Source: Kineothrix sp. MB12-C1 (GTDB lineage Bacteria; Bacillota; Clostridia; Lachnospirales; Lachnospiraceae). Taken from it: a DNA stretch of 64,000 nt. The stretch lies in contig NZ_CP132957.1 in the NCBI RefSeq assembly GCF_030863805.1, positions 2,976,001 through 3,040,000 on the forward strand, in the 5' to 3' direction. The notes under the pieces are model-generated. The model saw nothing but the letters and a program-made list of their open reading frames with translations. It had not been told where the DNA came from and did not search any database. The translations under genes were made by a program, and so were the position numbers. Shown here in pieces: positions 6,988-16,131 of the stretch (positions are counted from its first letter, which is position 1; every line of letters starts with the position of its first letter).

Positions 6988-9288
6988 ATGCAGTTTTCGA
7001 ATGGTTGTTGGTTGATGAAGAAGGGATATGGGTGTTATTCGCCGAAAGAGGTATATTTTATAAAGCGGGAAGAGGAGAAAGTTGTGCTCACGGCACCTAC
7101 CGCTAAGATTATAAATAGAGGAGACACCCTTGGAGGGGTGAATCTTACCATTATGATTACGGCTCCGATGCCGGAGATCATAAGGGTACAAGTATACCAT
7201 CACAAGGGAATACAGAAGAAGGGACCTGAGTTTGAATTATATATGCCGGAGCGAACGGACTTTTCCGTGGAAGAGGATGAAGAATTTCTCGCTATTTTCA
7301 GTGGTTCCTTGTTGCTTCGTATAAAAAAAGAGGACTGTACGATGGCATTTATAAGGAACGGAGAAACCGTTTCTAAAATAGGACCGAAGGATCTTGCCTA
7401 TGTAAGAAGCGAGGATTTCGGGGCAGCTTATGCGGAGGAAGGACAGGAAGTGTATATGCGCCAACAGCTTTCTCTCGGTGTAGGTGAGCTGATCTATGGA
7501 ATGGGAGAGCATTTCACCGCCTTTGTGAAAAATGGACAGACTCTCGACATATGGAATGAAGATGGCGGAACGTCCACCCAACAGGCGTATAAAAACATTC
7601 CCTTTTATATTTCTAATAAGGGGTATGGTGTGTTCATCAATCATCCGGAGAGAGTTTCCTTCGAAATAGCAACGGAGCACGTGGCGCGTGTGGAATTCTC
7701 AGTTCCGGGAGAGTCACTGGATTATTTCTTTATCAATGGGCCGGGGATGAAAGAAGTGCTGGAAAGATATACTTCGCTTACCGGCAAGCCGTCACTCCCA
7801 CCGGCATGGAGTTTCGGGCTATGGCTCTCTACCTCGTTCACAACGAATTATGATGAAAAGACAGTGATGAGTTTTATCGATGGGATGCAGGAGAGGGAGA
7901 TTCCCCTTAGAGTGTTTCATTTCGATTGTTTTTGGATGAAAGATTTCCACTGGTCGAACTTCATCTGGGATGAGCGTGTATTTCCCGATCCGGAAGGAAT
8001 GCTTAGGCGCATTAAGGAAAAGGGACTGAATATCTGTGTATGGATTAATCCATATATCGCTCAGGAGTCTGAGTTATTTGATGAAGGAATGGAATATGGA
8101 TATTTTGTGAAAAAGAAAAATGGGGATGTTTGGCAGTGGGATATGTGGCAGCCGGGAATGGCGCTTGTAGACTTCACCAATCCTCAGGCATGTGAATGGT
8201 TCACAGGGAAGCTGGAGATGCTTCTCGATATGGGAGTGGATTGTTTTAAAACTGATTTCGGCGAAAGAATTCCGGTGGAAGTGGAATACTATGATCGCTC
8301 GGATAGCATGAAAATGCATAATTATTATACTTATTTATATAATCAGGCAGTTTATGACCTGTTAGTAAGAAAAAGAGGGAAAAATGATGCCGTACTGTTC
8401 GCTCGCTCGGCAACCGCCGGGGGACAGAAGTTCCCGGTGCATTGGGGCGGAGACTGCTGGTCGGATTATGAGTCCATGGAGCAGAGCCTAAGAGGAGGGC
8501 TATCACTTTTGTTGTCTGGATTTGGTTATTGGAGCCACGATATCGGCGGTTTCGAGGAAACTTCCACGGCAGATGTCTATAAACGATGGGCAGCCTTTGG
8601 CCTGATGTCCACTCATAGCAGACTTCATGGAAGCAAATCTTACCGGGTACCATGGGCTTATGATGATGAGGCGACAGAAGTATTGCGTTTCTTCACCAGG
8701 TTAAAGAATGAGCTTATGCCTTATTTGTTTGCGCAGGCGGTGAACACATCGAGAACGGGTATACCGATGGTGCGTGCTATGGTATTAGAGTTTCCCCTGG
8801 ATAAGAACTGTTCTTATTTGGATAAGCAATATATGATGGGTGATTCCCTGCTCATAGCGCCGGTATTTCGAGAGGATGGAATTGGTGAGTATTATTTGCC
8901 GGAGGGAAACTGGACGAACTTGCTGACCGGCGAGAGAGAAGTCGGTGGGAAGTGGTATCAAAAGGAGATGGGTTATACTCAAATGCCCCTCTTCGTGCGG
9001 GAACACACAATTTTAGTAATGGGAAGCTGCACTGCCCGTCCTGATTATTCTTATTTGGAGAATGCTGAAATTAGAATCTATGGGTTGGAAGAGAATCACC
9101 AGGTGAAGACAACGGTATATTTGCAAGAAAACCTTCATGAAGTGGAGATTACCGCTCGCCGGGATGGCGATGCAGTGACGATTAAAGCGTCGGAAACAAT
9201 TCATGCCAAAGTGCGCCTGATTCATACAGGAAAGAACGAAATAGTGGATATGATACAAGGAAATTTAGTAGAAATTTCAATGAGGTAG
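6988..9288 (+). CDS. yicI: GH31 alpha-xylosidase, YicI type
   Basis: The 766-residue enzyme is close in length to E. coli YicI (772) and lacks a signal peptide, so it acts in the cytoplasm. The catalytic nucleophile is D423 in CFKTDFGERIP. The acid/base is D489 in HWGGDCWSDYES. The 66-residue spacing between the two equals that in YicI. YicI-specific blocks such as LHGSKSYRVPWAYDDE and GFGYWSHDIGGFE are present. The family releases alpha-linked xylose from xyloglucan-type or isoprimeverose-type oligosaccharides. The gene starts 20 bp after the broken sulfatase behind AAAGGAG, and the GH5 gene follows 3 bp downstream. The three form one transcription unit with the permeases. Confidence 0.93.
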   Translation: MQFSNGCWLMKKGYGCYSPKEVYFIKREEEKVVLTAPTAKIINRGDTLGGVNLTIMITAPMPEIIRVQVYHHKGIQKKGPEFELYMPERTDFSVEEDEEFLAIFSGSLLLRIKKEDCTMAFIRNGETVSKIGPKDLAYVRSEDFGAAYAEEGQEVYMRQQLSLGVGELIYGMGEHFTAFVKNGQTLDIWNEDGGTSTQQAYKNIPFYISNKGYGVFINHPERVSFEIATEHVARVEFSVPGESLDYFFINGPGMKEVLERYTSLTGKPSLPPAWSFGLWLSTSFTTNYDEKTVMSFIDGMQEREIPLRVFHFDCFWMKDFHWSNFIWDERVFPDPEGMLRRIKEKGLNICVWINPYIAQESELFDEGMEYGYFVKKKNGDVWQWDMWQPGMALVDFTNPQACEWFTGKLEMLLDMGVDCFKTDFGERIPVEVEYYDRSDSMKMHNYYTYLYNQAVYDLLVRKRGKNDAVLFARSATAGGQKFPVHWGGDCWSDYESMEQSLRGGLSLLLSGFGYWSHDIGGFEETSTADVYKRWAAFGLMSTHSRLHGSKSYRVPWAYDDEATEVLRFFTRLKNELMPYLFAQAVNTSRTGIPMVRAMVLEFPLDKNCSYLDKQYMMGDSLLIAPVFREDGIGEYYLPEGNWTNLLTGEREVGGKWYQKEMGYTQMPLFVREHTILVMGSCTARPDYSYLENAEIRIYGLEENHQVKTTVYLQENLHEVEITARRDGDAVTIKASETIHAKVRLIHTGKNEIVDMIQGNLVEISMR

Positions 9289-9291
9289 AAA

Positions 9292-10623
9292 ATGGATTTT
9301 GTAAAAATAAGAGGTGAAAAATTTTATTTTAGAGGTAAAGAGATTACATTTGGCGGGCTTGGTATAGGAAGCTGGCTGAATATGGAACATTTTATGTTAG
9401 GAATACCCACACCGGAAAAGCAGATAATAGAAGCTTTCGAAGAGGTATTCGGAAAAGAAAAGAGTAATCATTTTTTCGATGACTTCATTGCTTACTTCGT
9501 ACAGGAGGAAGACTTCCGATTTTTAAAGGAAACAGGGGTAAATATCATACGGGTACCCTTTAATTATCATCTATTCTTTGATGATACCGATCTTACCGTT
9601 AAGAAGGAAAAGGGATTTCGCTATTTTGACAGATTACTTGCATTATGTAGAAAATATGAGATATTTCTCCTTCCCGATCTTCATGCGGTGCCGGGAGGGC
9701 AGAACCCCGACTGGCATTCCGATAACCAGACCGGTATGCCTCAGTTTTGGCATTTTGAAGTATTCCAGAATCAGATGGTGGAGCTTTGGAGAGAGATTGC
9801 CGAGCGTTATGCGCAGGAAACATGGATTCTCGGATATGATATTATAAATGAACCTTTTCTTATTCCTGCCGAGGATGGAAGGCTGCGGAAGTTCTATGAT
9901 AAGGTAACGGCGGCAATCAGAGAGGTGGATGAAAATCATATTATCTTTTTGGAAGGCGATTTCTTTGCTATGGACTGTTCCGCGATCAAGGAATTAAAGG
10001 ATGAGCAGTCAGCGATTACTTTCCACTTCTATCCGACAGTGTGGGAAGCGGATTTGTGCGATCCTGACTATCCGAGAGAGAAGAGAAGAGCGATATTCGA
10101 AGACCGCTTTGTGAAGATGATAGAGAAAATGAAGAAATTCGGCCGGCCTTTATTATGCGGAGAAGCGGGATATGATATTGCAGGACATAGTCTTGCTCAT
10201 GTAATGGATATGGTAGAGGATACCTTGGATTTATTCAAAAAGTACGATATCTCCTATACGCTATGGTGTTATAAGGACGCGAATTTCATGGGAATTGTAT
10301 ATCCGAAGAAAGAGTCTCTTTGGATGGAGTTCGCGCAGGAGATGCGTACGAAGTGGACCCATTATGGAGAAATGAAGATGGGAAGGGAACTGGTGAATAA
10401 GATGTGCGGCTATTTCCCCGGGGAAGTGGAGGAAAAGATTAGATATCATCTTCAGTTCAGGCAAAGGGCCCTCCTTTATACGCTGCAAAAGGAACAAATT
10501 TTAAAACCACAGCTTACAGCTTATGGATGGGAGAAGGTATCATGGATGCCTCAGTCTTTCGCCATGGAAAATTGCGGATATTATAAAGAGTATCAGGAAT
10601 TACTGCAAAGATATATGAAATAG
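9292..10623 (+). CDS. GH5-type glycoside hydrolase (cellulase/exo-beta-glucanase fold)
   Basis: The 443-residue protein has no signal peptide. The TIM-barrel signatures of clan A are clear. NIIRVPFNYH marks strand beta-2, the acid/base E187 sits in IINEPF, and the nucleophile E291 in LLCGEAGYD. LPDLHAVPGGQNPDWHSDN resembles exo-1,3-beta-glucanase-like GH5 enzymes. A C-terminal extension of about 100 residues after the barrel has no motif I recognise. It probably cleaves beta-linked glucose or a related sugar from oligosaccharides brought in by the upstream permeases; the exact linkage is unknown. It is the last gene of the locus, starting 3 bp after yicI. Confidence 0.85.
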   Translation: MDFVKIRGEKFYFRGKEITFGGLGIGSWLNMEHFMLGIPTPEKQIIEAFEEVFGKEKSNHFFDDFIAYFVQEEDFRFLKETGVNIIRVPFNYHLFFDDTDLTVKKEKGFRYFDRLLALCRKYEIFLLPDLHAVPGGQNPDWHSDNQTGMPQFWHFEVFQNQMVELWREIAERYAQETWILGYDIINEPFLIPAEDGRLRKFYDKVTAAIREVDENHIIFLEGDFFAMDCSAIKELKDEQSAITFHFYPTVWEADLCDPDYPREKRRAIFEDRFVKMIEKMKKFGRPLLCGEAGYDIAGHSLAHVMDMVEDTLDLFKKYDISYTLWCYKDANFMGIVYPKKESLWMEFAQEMRTKWTHYGEMKMGRELVNKMCGYFPGEVEEKIRYHLQFRQRALLYTLQKEQILKPQLTAYGWEKVSWMPQSFAMENCGYYKEYQELLQRYMK

Positions 10624-10663
10624 AAAATATAAAAGCCCTTGTTACATTAAAGTATGAAAGTAT

Positions 10664-10801
10664 CGATTCTATAGAATAAAAGCACTCCGTGCAGGATGCG
10701 CAGCTGCGCGCGCGGAACAAAAGCTGTGCTGCTAAAAGTTTAAATCGCGAGAGTGAGCGAAGCACACTTTTATTCTATGATAGGATTCGGGTGTCAAAAG
10801 A
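10664..10801. repeat. Dispersed repeat family C, copy 1
   Basis: An outer stem pairs TATAGAATAAAAG (from about 10670) with CTTTTATTCTATGATA (10766-10783). The interior has AAAGCACTCCGTGCAGGATG, GCAGCTGCGC and GCGCGGAACAAAAG. The right flank GATAGGATTCGG..TCAAAAG (10780-10801) matches the ends of the 2376-2665 palindrome. A second copy lies at 23594-23690 and a partial one near 49229-49262. The gap 10624-10944 otherwise holds only the promoter at 10880-10908. The element may act as a transcription terminator behind the GH5 gene. Confidence 0.7.
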
Positions 10802-10879
10802 CTGTGCTATCTATTATATCTGTTATATCTAAAATGGCGTTATAAAGAAGAAAAGTGAGCTGAATTTTGTTAATATATG

Positions 10880-10908
10880 TTGAAAATTTGTTTGGGTGAT
10901 TGTAGAAT
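10880..10908 (+). promoter_or_regulatory. SigA-type promoter for the secreted MBL-fold gene
   Basis: TTGAAA (10880-10885), 17 bp, TAGAAT (10903-10908), located 37 bp before the GTG start. Confidence 0.5.
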
Positions 10909-10944
10909 GAAGAAAAAGAGATAAAGAGATTAGGAGATTGTGCG

Positions 10945-12087
10945 GTGAAACGATTTTTAACTATATTTTCCTCGCTTTTGATTGTGTTGGCGTTGGGCGG
11001 TTCTGTTGCTGAGGCGAACGGTAAGACAAAGGTTGCGGATACGGCAATTGATAAAATGGAAGTCCACTATATCGATGTAGGGCAAGGAGATGCGACGCTG
11101 ATTAAGTGCGGCGATGCGGCGATGCTCATCGATGCGGGGGAGAATGATAAAGGCACATTAGTACAGAATTACATAAGGAAACAAGGGGTGAAGAGCCTCG
11201 ATTATTTGATTGTGACTCATCCGGATTCAGATCATTGCGGCGGTGCGGATGTTATTATTACGAAATATGATATCGATACGATTATCATGCCGGATTATGC
11301 GAAAGACACGGCTTCTTACCGGGATGTCATTAAGGCAATGGATTATAAGAAATATAAGGTGACAGAGCCGGTAGTCGGAGAAAGCTATAAGCTGGGGGAT
11401 GCGGAGTTCACCATTATTGCGCCTAATGCTGAGTATGAAGAAGCGAATAATTATTCCGTCAGCATTGTGCTGGAGCATGGCAGTAAGAAGTTCGTGTTCA
11501 CCGGAGATGCGGAGGAAGAAGCGGAAGAGGACATTCTCGATAATGGTATCGATATATCGGCAGATGTATTGAAGGTGGGACATCATGGAAGTAAGACCTC
11601 TTCGATAGAAGATTTTGTGGATGCGGTTGACCCGGAATACGCGCTGATTAGCTGCGGAGAGAATAATGATTACGGACATCCTCATGCACAGACCATGAAT
11701 ACATTAAGAACACGCGGGATTAAGCTATTTCGTACCGATGAGCAAGGTTCTTTGATTGCTTCCTCCGATGGAAAGAAAATCAAATGGAATGCGGCGCCCA
11801 CCGGTTCATGGAAAGCCGGTGAACCGCAGAAGGCGGCGAATAATACTACGAAGGCTGAGAGTGCTCCCGCAGCGAGTCAGCAAGAGAGTACCCCGGCAGT
11901 AGAAGAACCGAAGGTGGAGTCAGCTCAGGATACAAATGCCCTTACCTACATCTTGAATGTGAAGACGAAGAAGTTCCATCTGGCGAGTTGCAGCTATCTT
12001 CCCACGACGAATAGGAGCGACTCCAGCTTAAGCCGGGATGAAGTCATAGCACAGGGGTATGACCCATGTAAAAAATGTAATCCTTAA
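10945..12087 (+). CDS. Secreted ComEC/Rec2-like metallo-beta-lactamase-fold protein
   Basis: The 380-residue protein starts at GTG 10945 behind AGGAG. A signal peptide spans residues 1-24 (hydrophobic stretch ending VAEA). The metallo-beta-lactamase domain follows: VGQGDATLI, the metal motif THPDSDHCGG near residue 95, FTGDAEEEAE and VGHHGSKTS. This is the stand-alone version of the ComEC C-terminal domain. A Ala/Glu-rich linker (residues about 295-335) leads to a C-terminal Ada-like zinc module with CSYLPTTNR and DPCKKCNP. Related proteins are thought to hydrolyse phosphodiesters outside the cell, possibly DNA; that role is not proven here. It appears to be monocistronic. Confidence 0.87.
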   Translation: MKRFLTIFSSLLIVLALGGSVAEANGKTKVADTAIDKMEVHYIDVGQGDATLIKCGDAAMLIDAGENDKGTLVQNYIRKQGVKSLDYLIVTHPDSDHCGGADVIITKYDIDTIIMPDYAKDTASYRDVIKAMDYKKYKVTEPVVGESYKLGDAEFTIIAPNAEYEEANNYSVSIVLEHGSKKFVFTGDAEEEAEEDILDNGIDISADVLKVGHHGSKTSSIEDFVDAVDPEYALISCGENNDYGHPHAQTMNTLRTRGIKLFRTDEQGSLIASSDGKKIKWNAAPTGSWKAGEPQKAANNTTKAESAPAASQQESTPAVEEPKVESAQDTNALTYILNVKTKKFHLASCSYLPTTNRSDSSLSRDEVIAQGYDPCKKCNP

Positions 12088-12099
12088 TGGAATAGAGAG

Positions 12100-12142
12100 G
12101 TAACTATCCACCGGGTCTGCGTATTTATTGCGCTGACCGTAA
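12100..12142. repeat. Dispersed repeat, module A fragment
   Basis: GTAACTATCCACCGGGTCTG followed by GCGCTGACCGTAA. This is a close match to 625-668 and to the reverse of 15995-16038. Confidence 0.7.
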
Positions 12143-12191
12143 AAATATATAGAGCGGCAATATAAAAATGAATATATGAACGAGGTTCGTT

Positions 12192-13547
12192 ATGTCTGAT
12201 AATAGAATAACAGAAGGAGTAATCTGGAAACAGTTGCTCCTCTTCTTTTTCCCCATTTTATGGGGTACTTTTTTTCAGCAGTTATACAATGCAGCGGATG
12301 CTATTATCGTAGGAAGGGTGGTTGGCAAGGAAGCCCTTTCGGCAGTAGGGGGAAGCACGAGCACGGTAATTCAGGTTATTGTCGGATTCTTCGTTGGGCT
12401 TTCCAGCGGCGCGACCGTTATTATTTCACAGTATTATGGTGCAAAGAAGAAAGAAATGGTAGAGTACGCGGTGCATACAGCGATTGCGTTTAGTTTGATT
12501 GCCGGAATTGTTATGATGGTAGTCGGTATATGGACAGCCCCGGTTATATTGAGAGCCATGGATACCCCCGAAGATGTGTTTCACCCGTCTCTTACTTACC
12601 TTCGTATTTATTATTTGGGAATGATAGGTAATCTTATTTATAACGTAGGAGCCGGTATCTTAAGGGCGGTAGGAGATTCCAAACGGCCTCTCTACTTCTT
12701 AATTGTGAGTTGTATGACCAATATTGTGTTCGATCTTTTATTCGTAGCGGGATTTGGTATGGGAGTAGCCGGCGCTGCATGGGCGACGATCCTTTCTCAG
12801 ACGCTTAGCGCTATACTTGTGCTTCGGCTGTTAGCAAGGACAAATGATATGCATCACTTGGAATATAGTAGGATATATCTGGATAGGCGGATGCTCGGAA
12901 GGATTATCCGAATAGGACTTCCGGCTGGTCTGCAATCGATTATGTATAGTTCGTCCAATGTACTGATACAGGCATCCATTAATTCTTTGGGGACGGATAC
13001 GGTAGCCGCTTGGACAGCTTACAGTAAGATAGATAGTCTGTTTTGGATGATAGTGAGTGCCTTTGGTATATTGATTACAACTTTTGTCGGACAAAATTAC
13101 GGTGCAGGCAAGACACAACGGCTGCGAAAGGGTGTGAGAATATGTACGGGTATGACTTTTGCAACCACACTTGTCCTATCTTTTATGTTGTATTTTTGGG
13201 GCATTTACGGATATCATCTGTTTACTAACGATGCGGAGGTCATCGTGATCGGCGTGTCGATGATGCGCTATATGGTGCCGGTATATTTCACCTATGTGAC
13301 AATAGAGATCCTCTCAGGAGCGCTTAGAGGAGCGGGAGACTCATGGATACCAATGGTCATTTGTCTGATCGGAATCTGTGCACTGCGCGTGTCCTGGCTT
13401 ATGTTTGTCGTACCGACGCGCAAGAATATCTATACGATCATGTTTAGTTATCCGTTAACATGGGTGGTCACAACTACACTTTTTATTATTTATTATTTGT
13501 TTTTTAGTAAAATCGGTAAGGGAGAGAAGAATATAAAATTTATATGA
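12192..13547 (+). CDS. MATE family efflux transporter
   Basis: This 451-residue membrane protein has twelve predicted helices in two homologous halves. Landmarks of the MATE/DinF superfamily are PILWGTFFQQLYNAADAIIV at the N-terminus and GAGILRAVGDSKRP in the first half. The second half has the matching GALRGAGDSWIPM and a QNYGAGK motif. Members export cationic drugs or metabolites in exchange for Na+ or H+. The substrate cannot be deduced. It is monocistronic: repeat module A lies before it and an AT-rich promoter region for nanE after it. Confidence 0.92.
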   Translation: MSDNRITEGVIWKQLLLFFFPILWGTFFQQLYNAADAIIVGRVVGKEALSAVGGSTSTVIQVIVGFFVGLSSGATVIISQYYGAKKKEMVEYAVHTAIAFSLIAGIVMMVVGIWTAPVILRAMDTPEDVFHPSLTYLRIYYLGMIGNLIYNVGAGILRAVGDSKRPLYFLIVSCMTNIVFDLLFVAGFGMGVAGAAWATILSQTLSAILVLRLLARTNDMHHLEYSRIYLDRRMLGRIIRIGLPAGLQSIMYSSSNVLIQASINSLGTDTVAAWTAYSKIDSLFWMIVSAFGILITTFVGQNYGAGKTQRLRKGVRICTGMTFATTLVLSFMLYFWGIYGYHLFTNDAEVIVIGVSMMRYMVPVYFTYVTIEILSGALRGAGDSWIPMVICLIGICALRVSWLMFVVPTRKNIYTIMFSYPLTWVVTTTLFIIYYLFFSKIGKGEKNIKFI

Positions 13548-13663
13548 AAATACTTTCAAAAGTATAAAAAAATAATAAAAATAAATCCTTAAATATTTCT
13601 AAAATTGTATTTTTTAGTGCAAATAGTGAAAAAGTATGAAAGTAGATTCAATTAAAAAAATAT

Positions 13664-13707
13664 TATTGAAATTAAAATCAAAAATGCTATAGTGAAATTG
13701 TAAATCA
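13664..13707 (+). promoter_or_regulatory. Promoter and tandem candidate operator of the nanE-PTS operon
   Basis: TTGAAA (13666-13671) and TATAGT (13688-13693) are 16 bp apart. Two near-identical direct repeats overlap them: TGAAATTAAAATCA (from 13667) and TGAAATTGTAAATCA (13693-13707). They are good candidates for binding by the RpiR regulator encoded at 16132. The AT-rich leader 13548-13744 contains no gene. Confidence 0.5.
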
Positions 13708-13744
13708 AGTCAAGGCCTTGAGATGATACGGAGGATAATAGAAT

Positions 13745-14443
13745 ATGGATGATGCGTTAAAAAACAGGATGAAAAGTTTGCGCGGAAAACTGATAGTATC
13801 CTGTCAGGCACTGCCGGAGGAGCCGTTGCACTCGTCCTTCATTATGGGGCGCATGGCATTGGCGGCATCCCGGGGAGGAGCAAAAGGGATACGCGCGAAT
13901 ACTGTTGAAGATATCCGAGAAATCAAGAAGAATGTTGATCTCCCCATTATTGGAATCGTGAAAAGAAATTATCCGGAAAGCGATGTATTTATAACACCTA
14001 CGATGAAGGAAGTGAGTGAACTTGCGAAGGAGGGGGTAGATATCATAGCGGTGGATGCTACGAATAGGATTCGCCCGGATGGAAAGCAGTTGGAGGAATT
14101 TTTCGAAGAAATAAAGAAGGCATACCCTACGCAGCTTTTCATGGCAGATTGCTCTACGGTGGAAGAGGCTGTTTATGCGGACCGCTTAGGATTTGATTTC
14201 ATAGGGACCACATTGGTGGGATACACCAAGCAGAGCAAAGATACTCATATCGAAGATGATGATTTTAAAATTATACGCGAGATACAAAGTCAGGTGAAAA
14301 GTCCGATAATTGCAGAAGGAAATATCGATACCTGTGAAAAGGGAAGAAGGGTGATAGAATTAGGATGCTTTTGTGTTGTTGTCGGTTCTATCATTACAAG
14401 ACCTCAGAAGATTACGGAGAGATTTGCTAAAGCACTTGATTAA
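13745..14443 (+). CDS. nanE: N-acylmannosamine-6-phosphate 2-epimerase NanE
   Basis: The 232-residue cytosolic TIM-barrel enzyme converts N-acetylmannosamine-6-phosphate to N-acetylglucosamine-6-phosphate in sialic acid and ManNAc catabolism. Family signatures are [16 protein letters not shown] at the N-terminus, GAKGIRAN, and [19 protein letters not shown]. The basic-residue and aspartate motif [12 protein letters not shown] and the C-terminal [14 protein letters not shown] are also present. The start has a GGAGG-type site (ACGGAGGATAATAGAAT). It is followed 25 bp later by a PTS permease rather than by nanA/nanK, which suggests that ManNAc-6-P is made directly by PTS uptake. Confidence 0.95.
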   Translation: MDDALKNRMKSLRGKLIVSCQALPEEPLHSSFIMGRMALAASRGGAKGIRANTVEDIREIKKNVDLPIIGIVKRNYPESDVFITPTMKEVSELAKEGVDIIAVDATNRIRPDGKQLEEFFEEIKKAYPTQLFMADCSTVEEAVYADRLGFDFIGTTLVGYTKQSKDTHIEDDDFKIIREIQSQVKSPIIAEGNIDTCEKGRRVIELGCFCVVVGSIITRPQKITERFAKALD

Positions 14444-14467
14444 ATTTCATAGTGAGGAGGATTTTTT

Positions 14468-15973
14468 ATGTTTAAGCAATTACAGAAAATAGGGAAAGCT
14501 TTTATGCTTCCTATAGCGATTCTTCCGGCAGCCGGTTTGCTGCTCGGTATCGGTGGTTCTTTTACAAATGCAACAACAGTAGCTACTTATCCGATATTAG
14601 ACCAGGTATGGCTGCAGGCAATTTTCCAGATTATGAATGCGGCAGGAAGTATTGTTTTTGGCAATTTATACTTACTTCTTTGTATAGGTCTTTGTATTGG
14701 CCTTGCTAATAAGGAAAAAGGAACGGCAGCTCTTGCAGGCGTAGTAGGATATCTGGTTATGACAGCTACGATTGCTACTATGGTCGTTATTCGGAACCCT
14801 GAGGGAAATTCCATTGATACAGGAGCAATCGGTGCAATTGTGATTGGATGTGTTACAGTATTTTTACATAACAGATATAGAAACATTCAGTTACCTCAGG
14901 CTTTGGGATTCTTTGGCGGTTCTCGGTTTGTTCCCATTGTAACAGCATTTACATCGATATTTATAGGAATGATTTTTTCCTTTATCTGGCCTCCTTTTCA
15001 GAATCTTCTTGTGGCCAGCGGAGGTTATATAGCAAGTGCCGGAGTAGTCGGTACCTTTTTCTACGGATTTTTAATGAGACTTTGTGGTGCAGTAGGTCTG
15101 CATCATATGATTTATCCGATGTTCTGGTATACGGAACTTGGCGGTGTCGAAACCGTACTCGGAGAAACGGTAGCCGGTGCGCAGAAGATTTTCTTTGCAC
15201 AGTTGGCTGATCCTACACATACCGGTTTGTTCACCTCAGGAACGAGATTCTTTGCCGGACGTTTTGCAACTATGATGTTCGGACTGCCGGGAGCAACATT
15301 AGCGATGTATCACTGCATTCCTCGTGAAAGAAGAAAAGCATTTGCCGGCCTTTTGTTCGGTGTGGCTTTGACATCATTCATTACAGGAATTACCGAACCT
15401 ATTGAGTTTATGTTCTTGTTTGTATCTCCATTATTGTATGTATGGCATGCTTTCCTTGATGGAGTTTCCTTCTTTATCGCAGATATGCTTAATGTTTCCA
15501 TAGGAAATACATTCTCAGGCGGTGTGATAGACTTTTTACTGTTCGGTGTTCTGCCCGGCAACAGCAAAACGAATTGGATGCTCGTTCCCATTGTAGGTAT
15601 TATATGGTTTGCTCTTTATTATTTCTCCTTCCGTTTCTTCATTACGAAGTTCAACATTATGACACCGGGAAGAAATATGGATGAAACAGCGGATGATGCC
15701 AAGAGCGGAATTACTACGAAAGAATCGATTAAAGAAAATGCTGTTTTAATTATCAAGGCTCTCGGAACAGAAGAGAATATAGAAGATGTAGATGCATGTA
15801 TTACGAGGCTTAGAGTATCCGTTAAGGATAAATCGAAAGTGGATAAGGCAGAGCTGAAAAGAATCGGTGCTATTGATGTATTGGAAGTAGGCGGAGGTAT
15901 TCAGGCTATTTACGGAGCGAAAGCTATTCTATACAAAAATGTAATCAATGACATGATGAATGTGGATGATTGA
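14468..15973 (+). CDS. PTS transporter EIICB, glucose/N-acetylglucosamine family
   Basis: The 501-residue membrane protein imports and phosphorylates a sugar. EIIC covers residues 1-400 with about ten membrane segments; ITEPIEFMFLFVSP is the substrate-site GITEP motif. The EIIB domain (about 415-495) carries the phosphorylated C444 in DACITRLRVSV. No EIIA domain is fused or encoded nearby, so a shared EIIA-Glc-like protein must phosphorylate it. Because nanE precedes and an RpiR regulator follows, N-acetylmannosamine is the most likely substrate. GlcNAc or glucosamine derivatives remain possible. A GAGGAGG ribosome site precedes the ATG. Confidence 0.92.
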   Translation: MFKQLQKIGKAFMLPIAILPAAGLLLGIGGSFTNATTVATYPILDQVWLQAIFQIMNAAGSIVFGNLYLLLCIGLCIGLANKEKGTAALAGVVGYLVMTATIATMVVIRNPEGNSIDTGAIGAIVIGCVTVFLHNRYRNIQLPQALGFFGGSRFVPIVTAFTSIFIGMIFSFIWPPFQNLLVASGGYIASAGVVGTFFYGFLMRLCGAVGLHHMIYPMFWYTELGGVETVLGETVAGAQKIFFAQLADPTHTGLFTSGTRFFAGRFATMMFGLPGATLAMYHCIPRERRKAFAGLLFGVALTSFITGITEPIEFMFLFVSPLLYVWHAFLDGVSFFIADMLNVSIGNTFSGGVIDFLLFGVLPGNSKTNWMLVPIVGIIWFALYYFSFRFFITKFNIMTPGRNMDETADDAKSGITTKESIKENAVLIIKALGTEENIEDVDACITRLRVSVKDKSKVDKAELKRIGAIDVLEVGGGIQAIYGAKAILYKNVINDMMNVDD

Positions 15974-15994
15974 TGAAGATTTTTCTAAGTATTC

Positions 15995-16038
15995 TTACGG
16001 TCAGCGCATCAAATGCGCAGACCTGCTGAATAGTTGTA
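15995..16038. repeat. Dispersed repeat, module A in reverse orientation
   Basis: TTACGGTCAGCGCATC followed by TGCGCAGACCTGCTGAATAG. It is the reverse complement of the 625-668 and 12100-12142 copies. It sits between the PTS gene and the RpiR gene. Confidence 0.75.
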
Positions 16039-16131
16039 ATATTTCATATCATAAAATAGAAGGTGCTTCGAAGCCATCAGGGTGGAGGGGCATCTTTTAC
16101 CGTAACTATTACAAAGATGAGGAGATATAGT

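Noticed and set aside
16063-16131. N-terminal extension of the RpiR regulator
   Set aside because: The RpiR family starts at the MKYERS methionine, which has GAGGAG upstream; the extension has neither conservation nor a ribosome site.
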